Of a stretch of 64,000 nt of DNA, positions 17,138 through 27,046 are shown in pieces. Each line of letters opens with the position of its first letter. Position 1 is the first letter of the stretch. Made by a program: the position numbers and the translations under genes. The notes under the pieces are model-generated. The model made no database searches, had not been told where the DNA came from, and worked only from the letters and a program-made list of their open reading frames with translations. The stretch is from Pseudomonadota bacterium (lineage in GTDB: Bacteria; Pseudomonadota; Gammaproteobacteria; Burkholderiales; Rhodocyclaceae): positions 50,099 through 114,098 of the forward strand of contig JAPLQT010000119.1 in assembly GCA_026399515.1 (NCBI GenBank). The letters run 5' to 3'.

Positions 17138-17276
17138 TGCATTTTGGGTTGCAATTTGGCCGGTGCCGATTTGGCAATATTTCCGGACCTTCGGTGCTCA
17201 GGAGCGGCGGCCAATCAACGGCCGACCTTCGGGCCAATTCGCCCAAGTTACTCAATAAGTGGCCGCTCGGAAGTTT

Positions 17277-18998
17277 CTATTCGAGCCGGAGCGATTCCCC
17301 GGTCTTTCTGAGCGGCAAGGCGAAATGGAAGGTTGCCCCTTCACCCACCCTGCCTTCCGCCCACACCCGCCCGCGGTGCCGCTCAACGATGCGCTTAACG
17401 ATAGCCAGGCCGATGCCGGAACCTTCATATTGGCCCGTCTGGTGCACGCGCTCGAACACCCGAAAAAGCTTGTCCGCATAGCGCATGTCGAACCCGACGC
17501 CGTGATCCGTTACCGAGTAAACACTCGACTCTTCTTCGACCACGCCGCCTATCACGATAAGTGCCTCGCCGTCGGTCGGCGAATATTTAACGGCATTCGA
17601 AAGCAGTTCACGCACTACCTGCCCAAGCAAGTCGCGGTCCCCCCACGCGGGAGGAAGTGCGCCGATTTCGAGGCGCATCGGGCGCGTTGGAGTAGCCGCC
17701 TGTAGCTCCGTGAATATCTCCGACGCCAGATCGGCGATAGCGACAGAGCTGTATTCCATTCTCCGTCTGCCTATGCCCCAAAAGCGCAAGATATCGTCGA
17801 TCATCCGCCCCATGCGCTGGGCGTTGTCGCGTAGCGCCTTGAGTAGACGCTTGCCCTCGTCGTCGATTCCGGCACCATGCTCTTCCTGCAGTATCTTCGA
17901 GAAGCCGTCGAGCGCCCGCAAGGGCGTACGCATGTCGTGGGACATCGAATATGAAAACTCCTCCAGTTCCTTGTTTGCTGCTTCGAGCTGAGCGGTGCGT
18001 TGCGCCACCCGCTGTTCGAGTTCGGCGTTGAGTTGGCGCACCGCCTCCTCCGCCCGCCGCTGCCGCAATCCAAATCCTATTACCACGAAGACGAAAATTG
18101 CCGCGCCAACGCCGTATTGCCAAACATGCCGATACGACTCCGCAAGATAGTCAGCCTCGGCGATACCAGCGATAACGATCAGCGGCAGATCGCCTACCTG
18201 CCGGAAGCTGTACAGGCGCTCAATACCGTCCAGTGGTGATTTGCCGTGGTAGGTAGCGTATTTCATCCCTTTCTCAATATAGGGCTTGGCATGAAGGTCG
18301 AATACTTTACCCATGTCTTTTTCACTCGATGGATAGCGTGACGCAAGGTGCAGTTCCTTGTCGTAAAGCGCCACCAGACCGCCTGTGCCCAAGTCAAGAG
18401 AGCGGTAGAACTGCTGGAAATATCTCATATCCAACGAGGCTTGAACCGTACCGGCGAAGCTGCCATCTTCGAAGTTGATCCGCCGTGACAGGATTAATGT
18501 CCAATTGTTGGTGACGCGCGAGACGAGCGGAACGGAAATCATCAACCCAGCCGCCGGGTCATCCCGTTGACTTAGAAAATATTGGCGATCGGCGAGGTTG
18601 ACGTTGGGAAGAGCGGCGAGCGAACTGTGGATATGCTCACCGTGTGCATTGATCAAATGGAGCAGGCTCACTTCCGGCACGCTATCCACATGGGATTTCA
18701 GCAATGCATGAAGCTCTGCGGCACGCGAGCCGCCTGCTCCGCGCGCCAGTCGCATGTCATCGGGACGCACGTACCTCTGCACGTCGCGCAAGGCCAAGTC
18801 CACTTTCTGCACGATCGCCAGGGCGTGTTCATCCAGCAATCGGGAGACATTTTCCGCCTCTATTTGGGCATGCAGCTTGGCATCCTGAAAGTCGTTGATG
18901 AGGCTCAGTACGAGCAGAGCGATAACACCCACCACCCCGGCGATAGCAGAGAACATGGTCGAGCCGAAGTAGCGACTGATAACGGATACCAACTTCAA
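17277..18998 (-). CDS. Membrane-bound sensor histidine kinase with periplasmic Cache-like domain
   Basis: 573 residues. Two membrane segments (about 14-36 and 293-311) flank a periplasmic domain of about 255 residues whose ending (SPLDGIERLYSFRQVGDLPLIVIAGI) is typical of double-Cache small-molecule sensors. A short coiled coil leads to the HisKA phosphoacceptor SYSMSHDMRTPL (H354), then the ATPase N box ELLSNAVKYS, DHGVGFDMRYADKLF and the G box GSGIGLAIVKRI. The kinase end resembles phytochrome-type histidine kinases. No response regulator gene is adjacent, so its partner is unlinked. Confidence 0.88.
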   Translation of the reverse strand: MKLVSVISRYFGSTMFSAIAGVVGVIALLVLSLINDFQDAKLHAQIEAENVSRLLDEHALAIVQKVDLALRDVQRYVRPDDMRLARGAGGSRAAELHALLKSHVDSVPEVSLLHLINAHGEHIHSSLAALPNVNLADRQYFLSQRDDPAAGLMISVPLVSRVTNNWTLILSRRINFEDGSFAGTVQASLDMRYFQQFYRSLDLGTGGLVALYDKELHLASRYPSSEKDMGKVFDLHAKPYIEKGMKYATYHGKSPLDGIERLYSFRQVGDLPLIVIAGIAEADYLAESYRHVWQYGVGAAIFVFVVIGFGLRQRRAEEAVRQLNAELEQRVAQRTAQLEAANKELEEFSYSMSHDMRTPLRALDGFSKILQEEHGAGIDDEGKRLLKALRDNAQRMGRMIDDILRFWGIGRRRMEYSSVAIADLASEIFTELQAATPTRPMRLEIGALPPAWGDRDLLGQVVRELLSNAVKYSPTDGEALIVIGGVVEEESSVYSVTDHGVGFDMRYADKLFRVFERVHQTGQYEGSGIGLAIVKRIVERHRGRVWAEGRVGEGATFHFALPLRKTGESLRLE

Positions 18999-19162
18999 GC
19001 GGTCCCTCCCGGTGGATGTGCAAGGATGCCCTACCGTTATTCATTAAAGACCATTTTATGACAATGGCCAAGGGGTTGCTCGACTGACCGCCCGGAATCA
19101 GCGTAGAGCCAGGACATTTGCCGCATGCCACACGCGGCCTACTCGATTCGTCCAGCCTGACG

Positions 19163-19849
19163 TCATAGTGCAGCGCCTTTACGCTCAAGTGCGATGCCTG
19201 TAATTGTGCGTGAGAAGAAGACCAGAAAGGCGTGTCCCAACTTGCCGAAAGGCAGCCACAAGAATAGCAATTCGACGCTAAGCAGGTGGATCGCCAGTGG
19301 TCCCTGATATATGCGGGCGTCACTCTGCGAAGTCTGGGATGCCCAGCCGGTCATGGCTCCCATGCCTGTCAGAAGCGGCAGGAACACGACAAACCAACTG
19401 AAGTAATCGTCGAAACCCGAGAGCAACCGCATCACCGGATCGGTGATGCGCTCGAGTAGGACAGTGAGCAGGGCGATGCCAGTGAACCCCGCTGCGAAAT
19501 AGAACAGCAACTCGGGCAGTGGCGACCACGCCAAGCCGGTAAGCCGTTTGATGAAAAGGATATGTGGCAAATACCCGAACGCGATTGCGGCGAGCCCGAT
19601 GTGATAAATGTACCCGTTGATAACGCCCAGCTTAACGTTGCCGCGAAACTCCTTCCTGGGAGTCATTCGCCACAAGATGCCGTGCAGGGCGCCCGAGAGC
19701 CATCGGGTGCTGCGTGGCTCGGACAGGTCCGGCTTGTTGCCGAGCCGGTAGATTCCGATTACCCGCCAAACGCTGCCGGCAACCAGTACGAACAACGAGA
19801 ACCAGAATGCCGGACCACGCACGAATTCGAGAAGGTTCATTGGCGTCAT
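19163..19849 (-). CDS. NarI/DsrM-like membrane cytochrome b subunit
   Basis: 228 residues with about five membrane segments and histidines placed as haem b ligands in the nitrate reductase gamma-subunit pattern (YHIGLAAIAFGYLPH and HLLSVELLFLWLPFGKLGH). Its start overlaps the stop of the HdrD-like gene (ATGA), so the two are translated together. Such pairs (DsrMK, TmcCB, HdrED-like) move electrons between the quinone pool and a cytoplasmic disulfide or ferredoxin-type partner. No catalytic nitrate reductase subunits are present, so a nitrate reductase role is unlikely. Confidence 0.75.
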   Translation of the reverse strand: MTPMNLLEFVRGPAFWFSLFVLVAGSVWRVIGIYRLGNKPDLSEPRSTRWLSGALHGILWRMTPRKEFRGNVKLGVINGYIYHIGLAAIAFGYLPHILFIKRLTGLAWSPLPELLFYFAAGFTGIALLTVLLERITDPVMRLLSGFDDYFSWFVVFLPLLTGMGAMTGWASQTSQSDARIYQGPLAIHLLSVELLFLWLPFGKLGHAFLVFFSRTITGIALERKGAAL

Positions 19850-21189
19850 CGGCTGGTTGTAAGCGGATCCGGCTCCAGATATTGGGCGACCATTTCGGTC
19901 AGGCCGAGTACCTGCAGCGTCATCCCATGTTCTTCAATCGCATCCTCGAGAACGTTTCGACAGTTGGCACATGCCGTGACTAAAGCTTCGGCACCGGTCG
20001 CGGCGACCTGCTCCTTCTTGCATTCAAACGCGGCGAAGCGTAGCTTCTCTGCGCGATGAATCGCACTGACACCACCTCCGCCACCGCAACAGAAGTTCGC
20101 TTCGCCAGAGGAAGGCATATCGATGAATTGCTCGCTCACTGCATTCATGAGTCTGCGCGGTGCCTGCCTGATGCCGCCACGGCGAACCAATTGGCACGGG
20201 TCATGAAACGTGAGACGACGCTGATCCTTCCCCCGCATGCGCAGTCGACCCTCTTGAAACAGTTGATCCAGAAGTTCAGCGATCTGAACCACCTTGAAGG
20301 GATAAGCCTGTCCGAGGAGATTCGGACCCTCCCAGCGCAGCGCCGTATAGGCATGGCCGCATTCAGGACTGATCACGTATTTCACCTTCAGGCGCACCGC
20401 CACGTCGACAATTCGAGATACCAGCGCTGCCGAAATGTCACGAGAACCGATTTGGATGCCGACGTTGGTCGCTTCGAACCCGGCGCTCGGGATGGTCCAT
20501 GACAGCTTTGCCTGGTCAAAGATTCGTGCCATTGCGCCAATGTTCTCCGGAAAAGCGGCGATCTCGATAGAGGAGACAATGACAAGATAGTCTGCACCCT
20601 GGACATCCACGGGGACCTTGACTCCGGTTTCCTCTTCCTGAATCTCGATCTGGCGCTTGAGCGTGGGCCAGCCTATCCCGACCGGACTGCCGCTGTCGAG
20701 TGCCCGCTCCGCTGCCTTGTAGAGGTCTGCCGGCGCAAAGCCTGCCACGGACATGCCCTCGCGGGCTCGGCGCACCAATCCTGCGATATCGATGCCCATG
20801 GGGCAAGCAAGTGTGCAACGCCCGCATAAGTTACAGCTGTCGTAAAGAAGCTTGGACCACTCGGTCAACTCTGCTGAAGAGACCTCCGTTGCCAGGCCAA
20901 GCCATTTCCTTGCCTTGGCGAACGGTGAACTTTCGCTTTGGTAGGCCCGGAGCATCGGACGTAACTTGTAGACAGGTGTATAGCGTGGATCGTGAGTGAC
21001 GAGGTAGAAATGACAGGCGTCAGCGCACTGGCCGCAATGGACGCAGGACTCCAGTTGAAACGCTACATCGCGGTCCGTCTGCGTGACGAACCCCTCGATA
21101 GCCTTGCCCGCATCCGGACTGCCGGACGAGGCGATGACATTTCGGGCAAGCTGTTCAAGAACTGTCGGAGCCCGGGTGACGATATTCAT
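19846..21189 (-). CDS. HdrD/DsrK-like 4Fe-4S protein with CCG domains
   Basis: 447 residues from ATG 21189. Two ferredoxin motifs (CVHCGQCADACHF and CNLCGRCTLACPMG) are followed by a partial first CCG domain (SPECGHAY) and a complete second one (FHDPCQLVRRGG ... NFCCGGGGG ... CANC), the non-cubane cluster ligands of heterodisulfide reductase HdrD and DsrK. The partner NarI-like subunit is encoded directly downstream with a 4-base overlap. An in-frame ATG at 21213 exists, but an FNR-type box and its -10 element overlap or precede it too closely. Expression is predicted to rise under low oxygen or with nitrogen oxides. The electron acceptor is unknown. Confidence 0.78.
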   Translation of the reverse strand: MNIVTRAPTVLEQLARNVIASSGSPDAGKAIEGFVTQTDRDVAFQLESCVHCGQCADACHFYLVTHDPRYTPVYKLRPMLRAYQSESSPFAKARKWLGLATEVSSAELTEWSKLLYDSCNLCGRCTLACPMGIDIAGLVRRAREGMSVAGFAPADLYKAAERALDSGSPVGIGWPTLKRQIEIQEEETGVKVPVDVQGADYLVIVSSIEIAAFPENIGAMARIFDQAKLSWTIPSAGFEATNVGIQIGSRDISAALVSRIVDVAVRLKVKYVISPECGHAYTALRWEGPNLLGQAYPFKVVQIAELLDQLFQEGRLRMRGKDQRRLTFHDPCQLVRRGGIRQAPRRLMNAVSEQFIDMPSSGEANFCCGGGGGVSAIHRAEKLRFAAFECKKEQVAATGAEALVTACANCRNVLEDAIEEHGMTLQVLGLTEMVAQYLEPDPLTTSR

Positions 21190-21197
21190 GACGGAGA

Positions 21198-21238
21198 ATC
21201 TTAATCCCGCCATATCGGGGCAATTTGACGTGCGTCAA
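21198..21238 (-). promoter_or_regulatory. FNR/DNR-type box with class II promoter
   Basis: TTGAC-N4-GTCAA occupies 21225-21238 and is a perfect dyad of the CRP/FNR superfamily (FNR, ANR, DNR). On the minus strand a -10-like TAAGAT lies at 21203-21198. The predicted start, about 21190, puts the box centre at -41.5, the classic class II activation position. Confidence 0.6.
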
Positions 21239-21301
21239 TACCCCGGGAGGAGAGGCTCCCCGCGCACTAGCGGCGTACCGTAGAGCAGTCTTGCTCCGAT
21301 G

Positions 21302-23539
21302 TCAGGTTCTTGCGGCCTCCAATATCGCATTGAAGGTGGCACTCGGGCGCATGACGGCCTCTGTCTTCACCGGGTCGGGGAGGTAGTACCCGCCGATATC
21401 CACTGCTTCGCCCTGCACGGCCTTGAATTCATCGGTGATCTTCTGCTCCTTCTCGGCCAGTGATTTTGCCAACGGAGTGAACTGAGCCCTCAATTCCGGG
21501 TCGTCCGTCTGCTCGGCCAGTGCCTGTGCCCAATACAGAGCGAGATAAAACTGGCTGCCACGGTTGTCCAATTCGCCGGTGCGAGCCGAGGGTGACTTCC
21601 TGTTGTCGAGAAGCTTACCCGTGGCATCGTCGAGTGTCTTGGCGAGAATCTTCGCCTTGCCATTGCCGTTCTTGATGCTGAGATCTTCCAGCGACACGCC
21701 CAGGGCAAGAAATTCGCCAAGTGAGTCCCAGCGCAAGTGGTTTTCTTCCACGAGTTGCTTGACGTGTTTCGGCGCCGAACCGCCGGCACCCGTTTCATAC
21801 ATGCCGCCACCGGCCATCAACGGTACAATGGAGAGCATCTTGGCGCTGGTGCCCAGTTCCATGATGGGGAACAGGTCGGTCAGGTAGTCGCGCAGGATGT
21901 TGCCGGTCACCGAGATCGTATCGAGGCCGCGCACTACTCTCTCCAGCGTGTAGCGCATAGCGCGGACCTGCGACATGATCTGGATGTCCAGACCGGCGGT
22001 GTCGTGTTCCTTTAGGTAGGTGTTCACCTTCTTGATCAGTTCGGCTTCATGCGGACGATAGGGGTCGAGCCAGAACACGGCCGGCGTGTTGGAATTGCGG
22101 GCGCGGGTCACGGCGAGTTTGACCCAGTCGCGGATCGCCGCGTCCTTGACTTGGCACATGCGCCAGATGTCGCCTTGTTCGACAGCTTCCGCCAGCAGCA
22201 AATCGCCGGTAGCGATGTCGATAATACGGGTTTCGCCGTCCTCGGAAATTTCGAAGGTGTTTTCGTGCGAGCCGTATTCCTCGGCTTGCTGAGCCATCAG
22301 GCCGACATTGGGCACCGAGCCCATGGTCACCGGATCGAACCCCCCATTGGTCTTGCAGAAATTGATCATCTCCTGATAGATGCGGGCGAAGGTGCTTTCG
22401 GGCATAACGGCCTTGGTGTCCTTCGGTCGGCCGTCGGCACCCCACATCTTGCCGCCGATGCGGATCATGGCGGGCATAGAGGCATCGACGATGATGTCGT
22501 TGGGCGCATGCAGGTTGGAAATGCCCTTGGCCGAATCCACCATTGCCAGTTCCGGGCGGTGCTCGTGGCAGGCGTGCAGGTCGCGGTGGATCTCGTCGCG
22601 CTGCGATTCGGGCAGATGCGAGATCTTTTCGTAGAGATTGGCCAGACCGTTGTTAACGTTGACGCCGAGTTCTTCGAACAGCTTGCCATGCTTGGCGAAG
22701 GCGTCCTTGTAGAAAACCTTGACGCAGTGGCCAAACACAATCGGGTGCGAGACCTTCATCATGGTCGCCTTGACATGCAGCGAGAACATGACGCCGGACT
22801 TGCGCGCATCCTCCATTTGTTCTTCATAGAACGCGCAGAGCGCCTTCTTGCTCATGAACATGCTGTCGATGATCTCACCTTGAAGCAGGGAAACCTTCGG
22901 CCGCAGCACAATGGTTTTCCCGCTCTTGGTGACCAGTTCGAGCCTGACATCGCGCGCTCGGTCCAGCGTCATGGATTTTTCGTTATGGTAGAAGTCGCCG
23001 TGGCGCATGTGCGAGACGTGTGTGCGCGAAGCCTGGCTCCACTCACCCATCGAGTGCGGGTTCTTGCGCGCGTAGCGCTTGACCGCTGGGGCGGCGCGAC
23101 GGTCCGAGTTGCCTTCGCGCAGGACCGGGTTGACCGAGCTACCGATGCACTTGGAGTAGCGGGCGCGAATCGCTTTTTCTTCGTCGGTCTTCGGTTCCTC
23201 GGGAAAGTCGGGGAGCTTGTAGCCTTTCGACTGGAGTTCCCTGATACACGCGATCAACTGGGACTGGGAGGCGCTGATATTCGGCAGCTTGATGATGTTG
23301 GTATCGGGATCCTGGGTCAGTCGCCCCAGTTCGGCCAGATTGTCCGGGAGTTTCTGTTGGTCGGTGAGGTAATCGGAAAATGCGGCGAGCACTCTCGCGG
23401 CCACCGAGATGTCGCTGCCGACCACGTCTACGCCGGCGGGTGTGGTAAACGTCTTGATGATGGGCAGAAAGGAATAGGTTGCCAGAAGCGGTGCCTCGTC
23501 AGTGAGGGTATAAATGATTTTCGATTTCTTTGCAGACAT
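21302..23539 (-). CDS. icd: Monomeric NADP-dependent isocitrate dehydrogenase
   Basis: 745 residues from ATG 23539 (AAGGA upstream), the length of the monomeric IDH family (about 740). Recognisable stretches include the opening [20 protein letters not shown], the [14 protein letters not shown] site (here [19 protein letters not shown]), [14 protein letters not shown] and [30 protein letters not shown]. The enzyme oxidises isocitrate to 2-oxoglutarate in the TCA cycle with NADP. A 26-codon upstream extension is open but has no ribosome site and lies across an inverted repeat. The gene appears monocistronic. Confidence 0.95.
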   Translation of the reverse strand: MSAKKSKIIYTLTDEAPLLATYSFLPIIKTFTTPAGVDVVGSDISVAARVLAAFSDYLTDQQKLPDNLAELGRLTQDPDTNIIKLPNISASQSQLIACIRELQSKGYKLPDFPEEPKTDEEKAIRARYSKCIGSSVNPVLREGNSDRRAAPAVKRYARKNPHSMGEWSQASRTHVSHMRHGDFYHNEKSMTLDRARDVRLELVTKSGKTIVLRPKVSLLQGEIIDSMFMSKKALCAFYEEQMEDARKSGVMFSLHVKATMMKVSHPIVFGHCVKVFYKDAFAKHGKLFEELGVNVNNGLANLYEKISHLPESQRDEIHRDLHACHEHRPELAMVDSAKGISNLHAPNDIIVDASMPAMIRIGGKMWGADGRPKDTKAVMPESTFARIYQEMINFCKTNGGFDPVTMGSVPNVGLMAQQAEEYGSHENTFEISEDGETRIIDIATGDLLLAEAVEQGDIWRMCQVKDAAIRDWVKLAVTRARNSNTPAVFWLDPYRPHEAELIKKVNTYLKEHDTAGLDIQIMSQVRAMRYTLERVVRGLDTISVTGNILRDYLTDLFPIMELGTSAKMLSIVPLMAGGGMYETGAGGSAPKHVKQLVEENHLRWDSLGEFLALGVSLEDLSIKNGNGKAKILAKTLDDATGKLLDNRKSPSARTGELDNRGSQFYLALYWAQALAEQTDDPELRAQFTPLAKSLAEKEQKITDEFKAVQGEAVDIGGYYLPDPVKTEAVMRPSATFNAILEAART

Positions 23540-23571
23540 GGTTTTTCCTTTGTTTTTGATCAATTTACTCT

Positions 23572-23590
23572 TGCCACACACTTTGTGGCA
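23572..23590. repeat. Inverted repeat in the icd leader
   Basis: Perfect 7-base arms TGCCACA/TGTGGCA separated by 5 bases, 33 bp upstream of the icd start. It could be an operator or an mRNA hairpin; I recognise no specific regulator. Confidence 0.35.
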
Positions 23591-23984
23591 TGTCTTGTCG
23601 AATATCCCTTGATTCAAAACGGTGGGCTATAAAATTTCGCAAAAACCAATCGGCGCGGCAATCGCCGTTAGTCTTCTATAAGACCCATTTTACGCGCGTA
23701 TTCCGCAGTTGAGAAACGGTTTCCGCAGGTTCCGGCGGTTTTCAGGAAAGACGCCGGCAATGTCAGGAGGCTGGAGTCGCCGAGTTTTACCTCCAGGCGA
23801 CATGCCTCAATAGGGATTGGGCGGCTGGCCGGGCCAAGGGATTCTTGACCGCCGGGAACAAGTTATTTGCTTTTCCGGGTATTCGACCCGAACCCGTTTC
23901 CACTACTATTTTGATCACATATGCGAATTGAGACACGGGTTTCCGATTCCCAACTGTCCGCACACATAAGAGGGGAGAAAACGA
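23591..23984. other. Intergenic region between divergent icd and HAD gene
   Basis: About 390 bp without a convincing gene. The left part should contain the icd promoter, and the right end holds the GAGGGGAG ribosome site of the haloacid dehalogenase gene. I see no RNA gene, repeat or clear promoter box. Confidence 0.5.
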
Positions 23985-24842
23985 ATGACAGCCTTTGATA
24001 ATTCAAACACCGTCGATATTTGGCGGCGCCACTTTCTTGGCGCATCGGCGACCGCGACAGTTGCCCTGGCATCGGCGCCGCTACCGTTTCTTGCCGGAAT
24101 TTCGTCCGTGCGCGCTGCCGAAGTGTCCGCATTGCCGGGAATTCAGGCAATTCTTTTCGACGTGCAGGGAACGATCGTCGATTTCTACTCGACGCTGGTA
24201 ACGGCCGGCGACCGTATGGGCGCAAACAAGGGAATCAGCGCCGACTGGGACGGGGTCATCAACGATTGGCGCAAGTTGTACCGGCAGGGACTGGACGAGG
24301 TCATCGGCGGCAAGCGCGCCTGGGTCACCACGGATGTCATCTATCGTGAAGCGCTCGATACCCTGCTCTCCAAGTACCCTTGGGGCGCCACTTTTTCAGC
24401 CGCCGAACGCGATGAGCTCAACGGCATCTGGCGCCGGTTGACGCCCTGGGAAGACACCATTCCCGGGTTGACCCGCCTGCGCAAACATTACACTTTGTCC
24501 ACGCTGTCCAACGGCAGCATGGCTTCCGTCATCGGCATCGTCAAAAACGGCAACCTGCCCTTCGACTGCGTTCTTACTTCCGAGTTGGCTCGCTCCTTCA
24601 AGCCGGATCCGAAGGTCTATCAACTCGCCACGTCTTCGTTCGGCTTGCCGCCTGAAAAGATACTCATGGTCGCCTGCCACAAGTACGACCTCAAGGCGGC
24701 GAAAGCGCTTGGCTTCAAGGTCGCCTTCATTCCCCGCCCGCTTGAATTCGGGCCCAAGGGCAAGGTCGATCTGGCACCGGAGCCATACTTCGATCTATTC
24801 GCAAAAGACCTCAACGACCTGGCGCGAACATTGGGCTCCTAG
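23985..24842 (+). CDS. Tat-exported haloacid dehalogenase (type II)
   Basis: 285 residues. The N-terminus carries a twin-arginine signal (WRRHFLGASA, Arg14-Arg15, then an alanine-rich stretch to about residue 45). The mature domain is a HAD hydrolase of the 2-haloacid dehalogenase type: nucleophile Asp59 in FDVQGTIVD, TLSNGS as motif II, the motif III lysine in SFKPDPKVY, and ACHKYDLKAAKALGF replacing the usual SSNAWD motif. It would hydrolyse 2-haloalkanoic acids, here in the periplasm, which is unusual for an enzyme family that is mostly cytoplasmic. It stands alone beside a convergent LysR gene. Confidence 0.82.
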   Translation: MTAFDNSNTVDIWRRHFLGASATATVALASAPLPFLAGISSVRAAEVSALPGIQAILFDVQGTIVDFYSTLVTAGDRMGANKGISADWDGVINDWRKLYRQGLDEVIGGKRAWVTTDVIYREALDTLLSKYPWGATFSAAERDELNGIWRRLTPWEDTIPGLTRLRKHYTLSTLSNGSMASVIGIVKNGNLPFDCVLTSELARSFKPDPKVYQLATSSFGLPPEKILMVACHKYDLKAAKALGFKVAFIPRPLEFGPKGKVDLAPEPYFDLFAKDLNDLARTLGS

Positions 24843-24870
24843 CCCGCGGCAGAGCAATCGCTTGTCATGG

Positions 24871-25794
24871 TCACCAGCGGATCTTGCGTCCGACGCCGCG
24901 CTTTGAGCTTTCGCCGAAATGAGCGACCAGAAAATCCACGAAGGCCCGCACCTTTGCCGACAAGTTGTGCTTTTCGGGATAAATGGCAAAAATGTCGGCG
25001 GGCGGCAACGCGTAATCTTCGAGCAGGAGTTCCAGGCGCCCGCTGCGCAAATACTTCGCAATATCCCATTCGGACCGCATGAGGATGCCATGGCCGTCGA
25101 GCGCCCAGTTCAACGCTACCTCGCCGTCATTGCTGCTCAGCCCGCCGCGTACCTTCACCGTATCTATCTTCCGCCCTTTCGAAAAGCGCCAGATGCCGTA
25201 GGCCGCGTCGTTTTGCCGTAGAACGAGGCAGTTATGCCGCGTCAGGTCGTCGGGCACCTGCGGCCGGCCGAATTGCTTGAGATATCCCGGAGCCGCGCAG
25301 ATCAAACGACGGTTGTCGGCGATCTTGCGGGCGACGACACGAGCGTCCGGGAGTTCACCAAAACGAATTCCAACGTCAAGTGCCTCCTCGGCCAGATTCA
25401 GCGGCCGATCGGTCAGGTGCAATTGCACCGTGACTTCCGGAAATCGTCTTGCAAAGGCCGAAATTGCCGGTGCGATATAGTTGCGCCCGAAGCCGAGGGT
25501 GGCGTTGACCTTGAGCAGCCCTCTCGGCGCGGCCCGGCTGCTGGATACGAGGCGCTCCAACTCTTCGATGTCCGCAAGAATGCGGCGGGCGGTCTCCAGG
25601 TAGACCTCGCCTTCGTTGGTCAGGCTGAGTCTGCGGGTCGTCCGATTGAGCAGGCGTACACCCAGGCGCCTCTCCATCTGAACCAGTCGTTTGCTGACGG
25701 CCGATGGAGTGACGTCCAATTCACGTGCCGTTGCCGACAGGCTCCCGCACTTGATCATCAGCGAAAAAAAAGCCAGATCGGACAACTGGCGCAT
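24871..25794 (-). CDS. LysR-family transcriptional regulator
   Basis: 307 residues. The N-terminal winged helix (CGSLSATARELDVTPSAVSKRLVQMERRLGVRLLNRTTRRLSLT) is a standard LysR DNA-binding domain of the DsdC/CrgA-like group, followed by a type 2 periplasmic-fold effector domain. It is divergent from the TRAP binding protein gene, with 111 bp between the starts. By the usual LysR rule it probably controls the TRAP-TtdAB operon with tartrate or a related hydroxy-acid as effector. Confidence 0.88.
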   Translation of the reverse strand: MRQLSDLAFFSLMIKCGSLSATARELDVTPSAVSKRLVQMERRLGVRLLNRTTRRLSLTNEGEVYLETARRILADIEELERLVSSSRAAPRGLLKVNATLGFGRNYIAPAISAFARRFPEVTVQLHLTDRPLNLAEEALDVGIRFGELPDARVVARKIADNRRLICAAPGYLKQFGRPQVPDDLTRHNCLVLRQNDAAYGIWRFSKGRKIDTVKVRGGLSSNDGEVALNWALDGHGILMRSEWDIAKYLRSGRLELLLEDYALPPADIFAIYPEKHNLSAKVRAFVDFLVAHFGESSKRGVGRKIRW

Positions 25795-25905
25795 TATTAA
25801 CTCCAGCGACAGAATGAATTGAAATCCGCAAAATTATAGCCTTATTCGCAGGATGTACATTGCTCCTCTCTTGGCGTGACAAGCCAACATACTGGAGGAG
25901 ATGAA

Positions 25906-26916
25906 ATGAACAAGGCAATTGCCATCATAGCGATGGCCCTGATGGTTGGCGGGCTCTGTGGCACGGCGTCCGCCCAGACTCCGATCGTCATCAAGTTTAG
26001 CCACGTGGTCCCGGCGGACACGGCGAAGGGCAAGGCGGCGGAATACTTCAAGAAACTCGCCGAGGAAAAGACCAAGGGTGCCGTTCGCGTGGACGTATTC
26101 CACAACTCGATACTCTACAAGGACAAGGAAGAGCTCGAAGCCTTGCAGATGGGCGTGGTGCAGATGTTGGCTCCGACGCCAGGAAAATTCGGACCGCTCG
26201 GAGTCAAGGAGTTCGAGGTCCTCGATCTGCCATTCCTGTTCGACAACTTCGATGAAGAGCTCAAGGTCACCCGGGGACCGATAGGCCAGCAACTCTTGAA
26301 GAAGCTCGAAGCTCGCGGAATCCACGGACTGGCCTTCTGGAACAACGGATTCAAGCAACTCACCAGCAACAAGCCGATTCGAAAGGTGGAAGATTTCAAG
26401 GGACAGAAGATCCGCATCGTCTCCTCGAAGGTCGTCGAATCCCAAATGCGTTCCGTCGGAGCCCTATCCCAGGTCATGGCTTTCGGAGACCTCTACACGG
26501 CGCTCCAAACCGGTGTTGTCGACGGTCAGGAAAACCCCACCAATGTGATTTCTCCCACGAAGCTCTATGAAGTGCAGAAGTATATGACGCTGTCGGACCA
26601 TAGCTATCATGGCTACGCCGTTGTGACGAATTCGAAGTTCTGGGCCGGCTTACCGCCCAATATCCGGACCGCCCTCGAAGCCGCCATGACGGAAACCACG
26701 GACTACTTCCACGCCGCCACGGTGAAGGAAAACCAGGACGGACTCGATGCTATACGTAAGTCGGGCAGGACCCAGATCCTCACCTTGACCGCTGAAGAGA
26801 GGATGAACTGGAAAAGAGCCATGCTCAAGACCCATGAGGAAATGGCTGACCGGATCGGACGCCCTTTCCTTCAGTCGATTTACAAGGAAACCAATTTCGA
26901 TCCGGCGAAGCTTTGA
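25906..26916 (+). CDS. dctP: TRAP transporter substrate-binding protein (DctP family)
   Basis: 336 residues from ATG 25906, behind a strong GGAGGAG site. Signal peptide up to ASAQ, then VIKFSHVVPADTAKGKAAEYFKKLAEEKTKG. The arginine of IRIVSSKVVESQMR and the segment GVVDGQENPTNVI are typical DctP features binding the substrate carboxylate. No DctQ or DctM membrane genes are near, so it must use an unlinked permease. The ttdAB genes that follow suggest L-tartrate or another C4 hydroxy-acid as ligand. Confidence 0.9.
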   Translation: MNKAIAIIAMALMVGGLCGTASAQTPIVIKFSHVVPADTAKGKAAEYFKKLAEEKTKGAVRVDVFHNSILYKDKEELEALQMGVVQMLAPTPGKFGPLGVKEFEVLDLPFLFDNFDEELKVTRGPIGQQLLKKLEARGIHGLAFWNNGFKQLTSNKPIRKVEDFKGQKIRIVSSKVVESQMRSVGALSQVMAFGDLYTALQTGVVDGQENPTNVISPTKLYEVQKYMTLSDHSYHGYAVVTNSKFWAGLPPNIRTALEAAMTETTDYFHAATVKENQDGLDAIRKSGRTQILTLTAEERMNWKRAMLKTHEEMADRIGRPFLQSIYKETNFDPAKL

Positions 26917-27046
26917 AGCCGAGGCAGTGGATTTGGCTACACGAAATCTGCCCAAAGACCGAGCGCCCGATATCAACAGAATTCCGAAGCGTCGCGGCTT
27001 GATCCGCTTCGCGATCATGGTCTAGGGCTACCCAAGGAGAACACCT

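Noticed and set aside
19163..21213. Respiratory nitrate reductase assignment for the NarI-like gene
   Set aside because: No narG, narH or narJ is present; the partner is an HdrD/DsrK-like protein.
21282..21297. GAGCA/TGCTC inverted repeat downstream of icd as terminator
   Set aside because: The arms are only 5 bp and no T-run follows on the minus strand; chance cannot be excluded.
22049..23632. 527-codon plus-strand frame opposite icd
   Set aside because: It is exactly antisense to monomeric isocitrate dehydrogenase, which is unmistakable on the minus strand; the plus-strand translation has no motifs.
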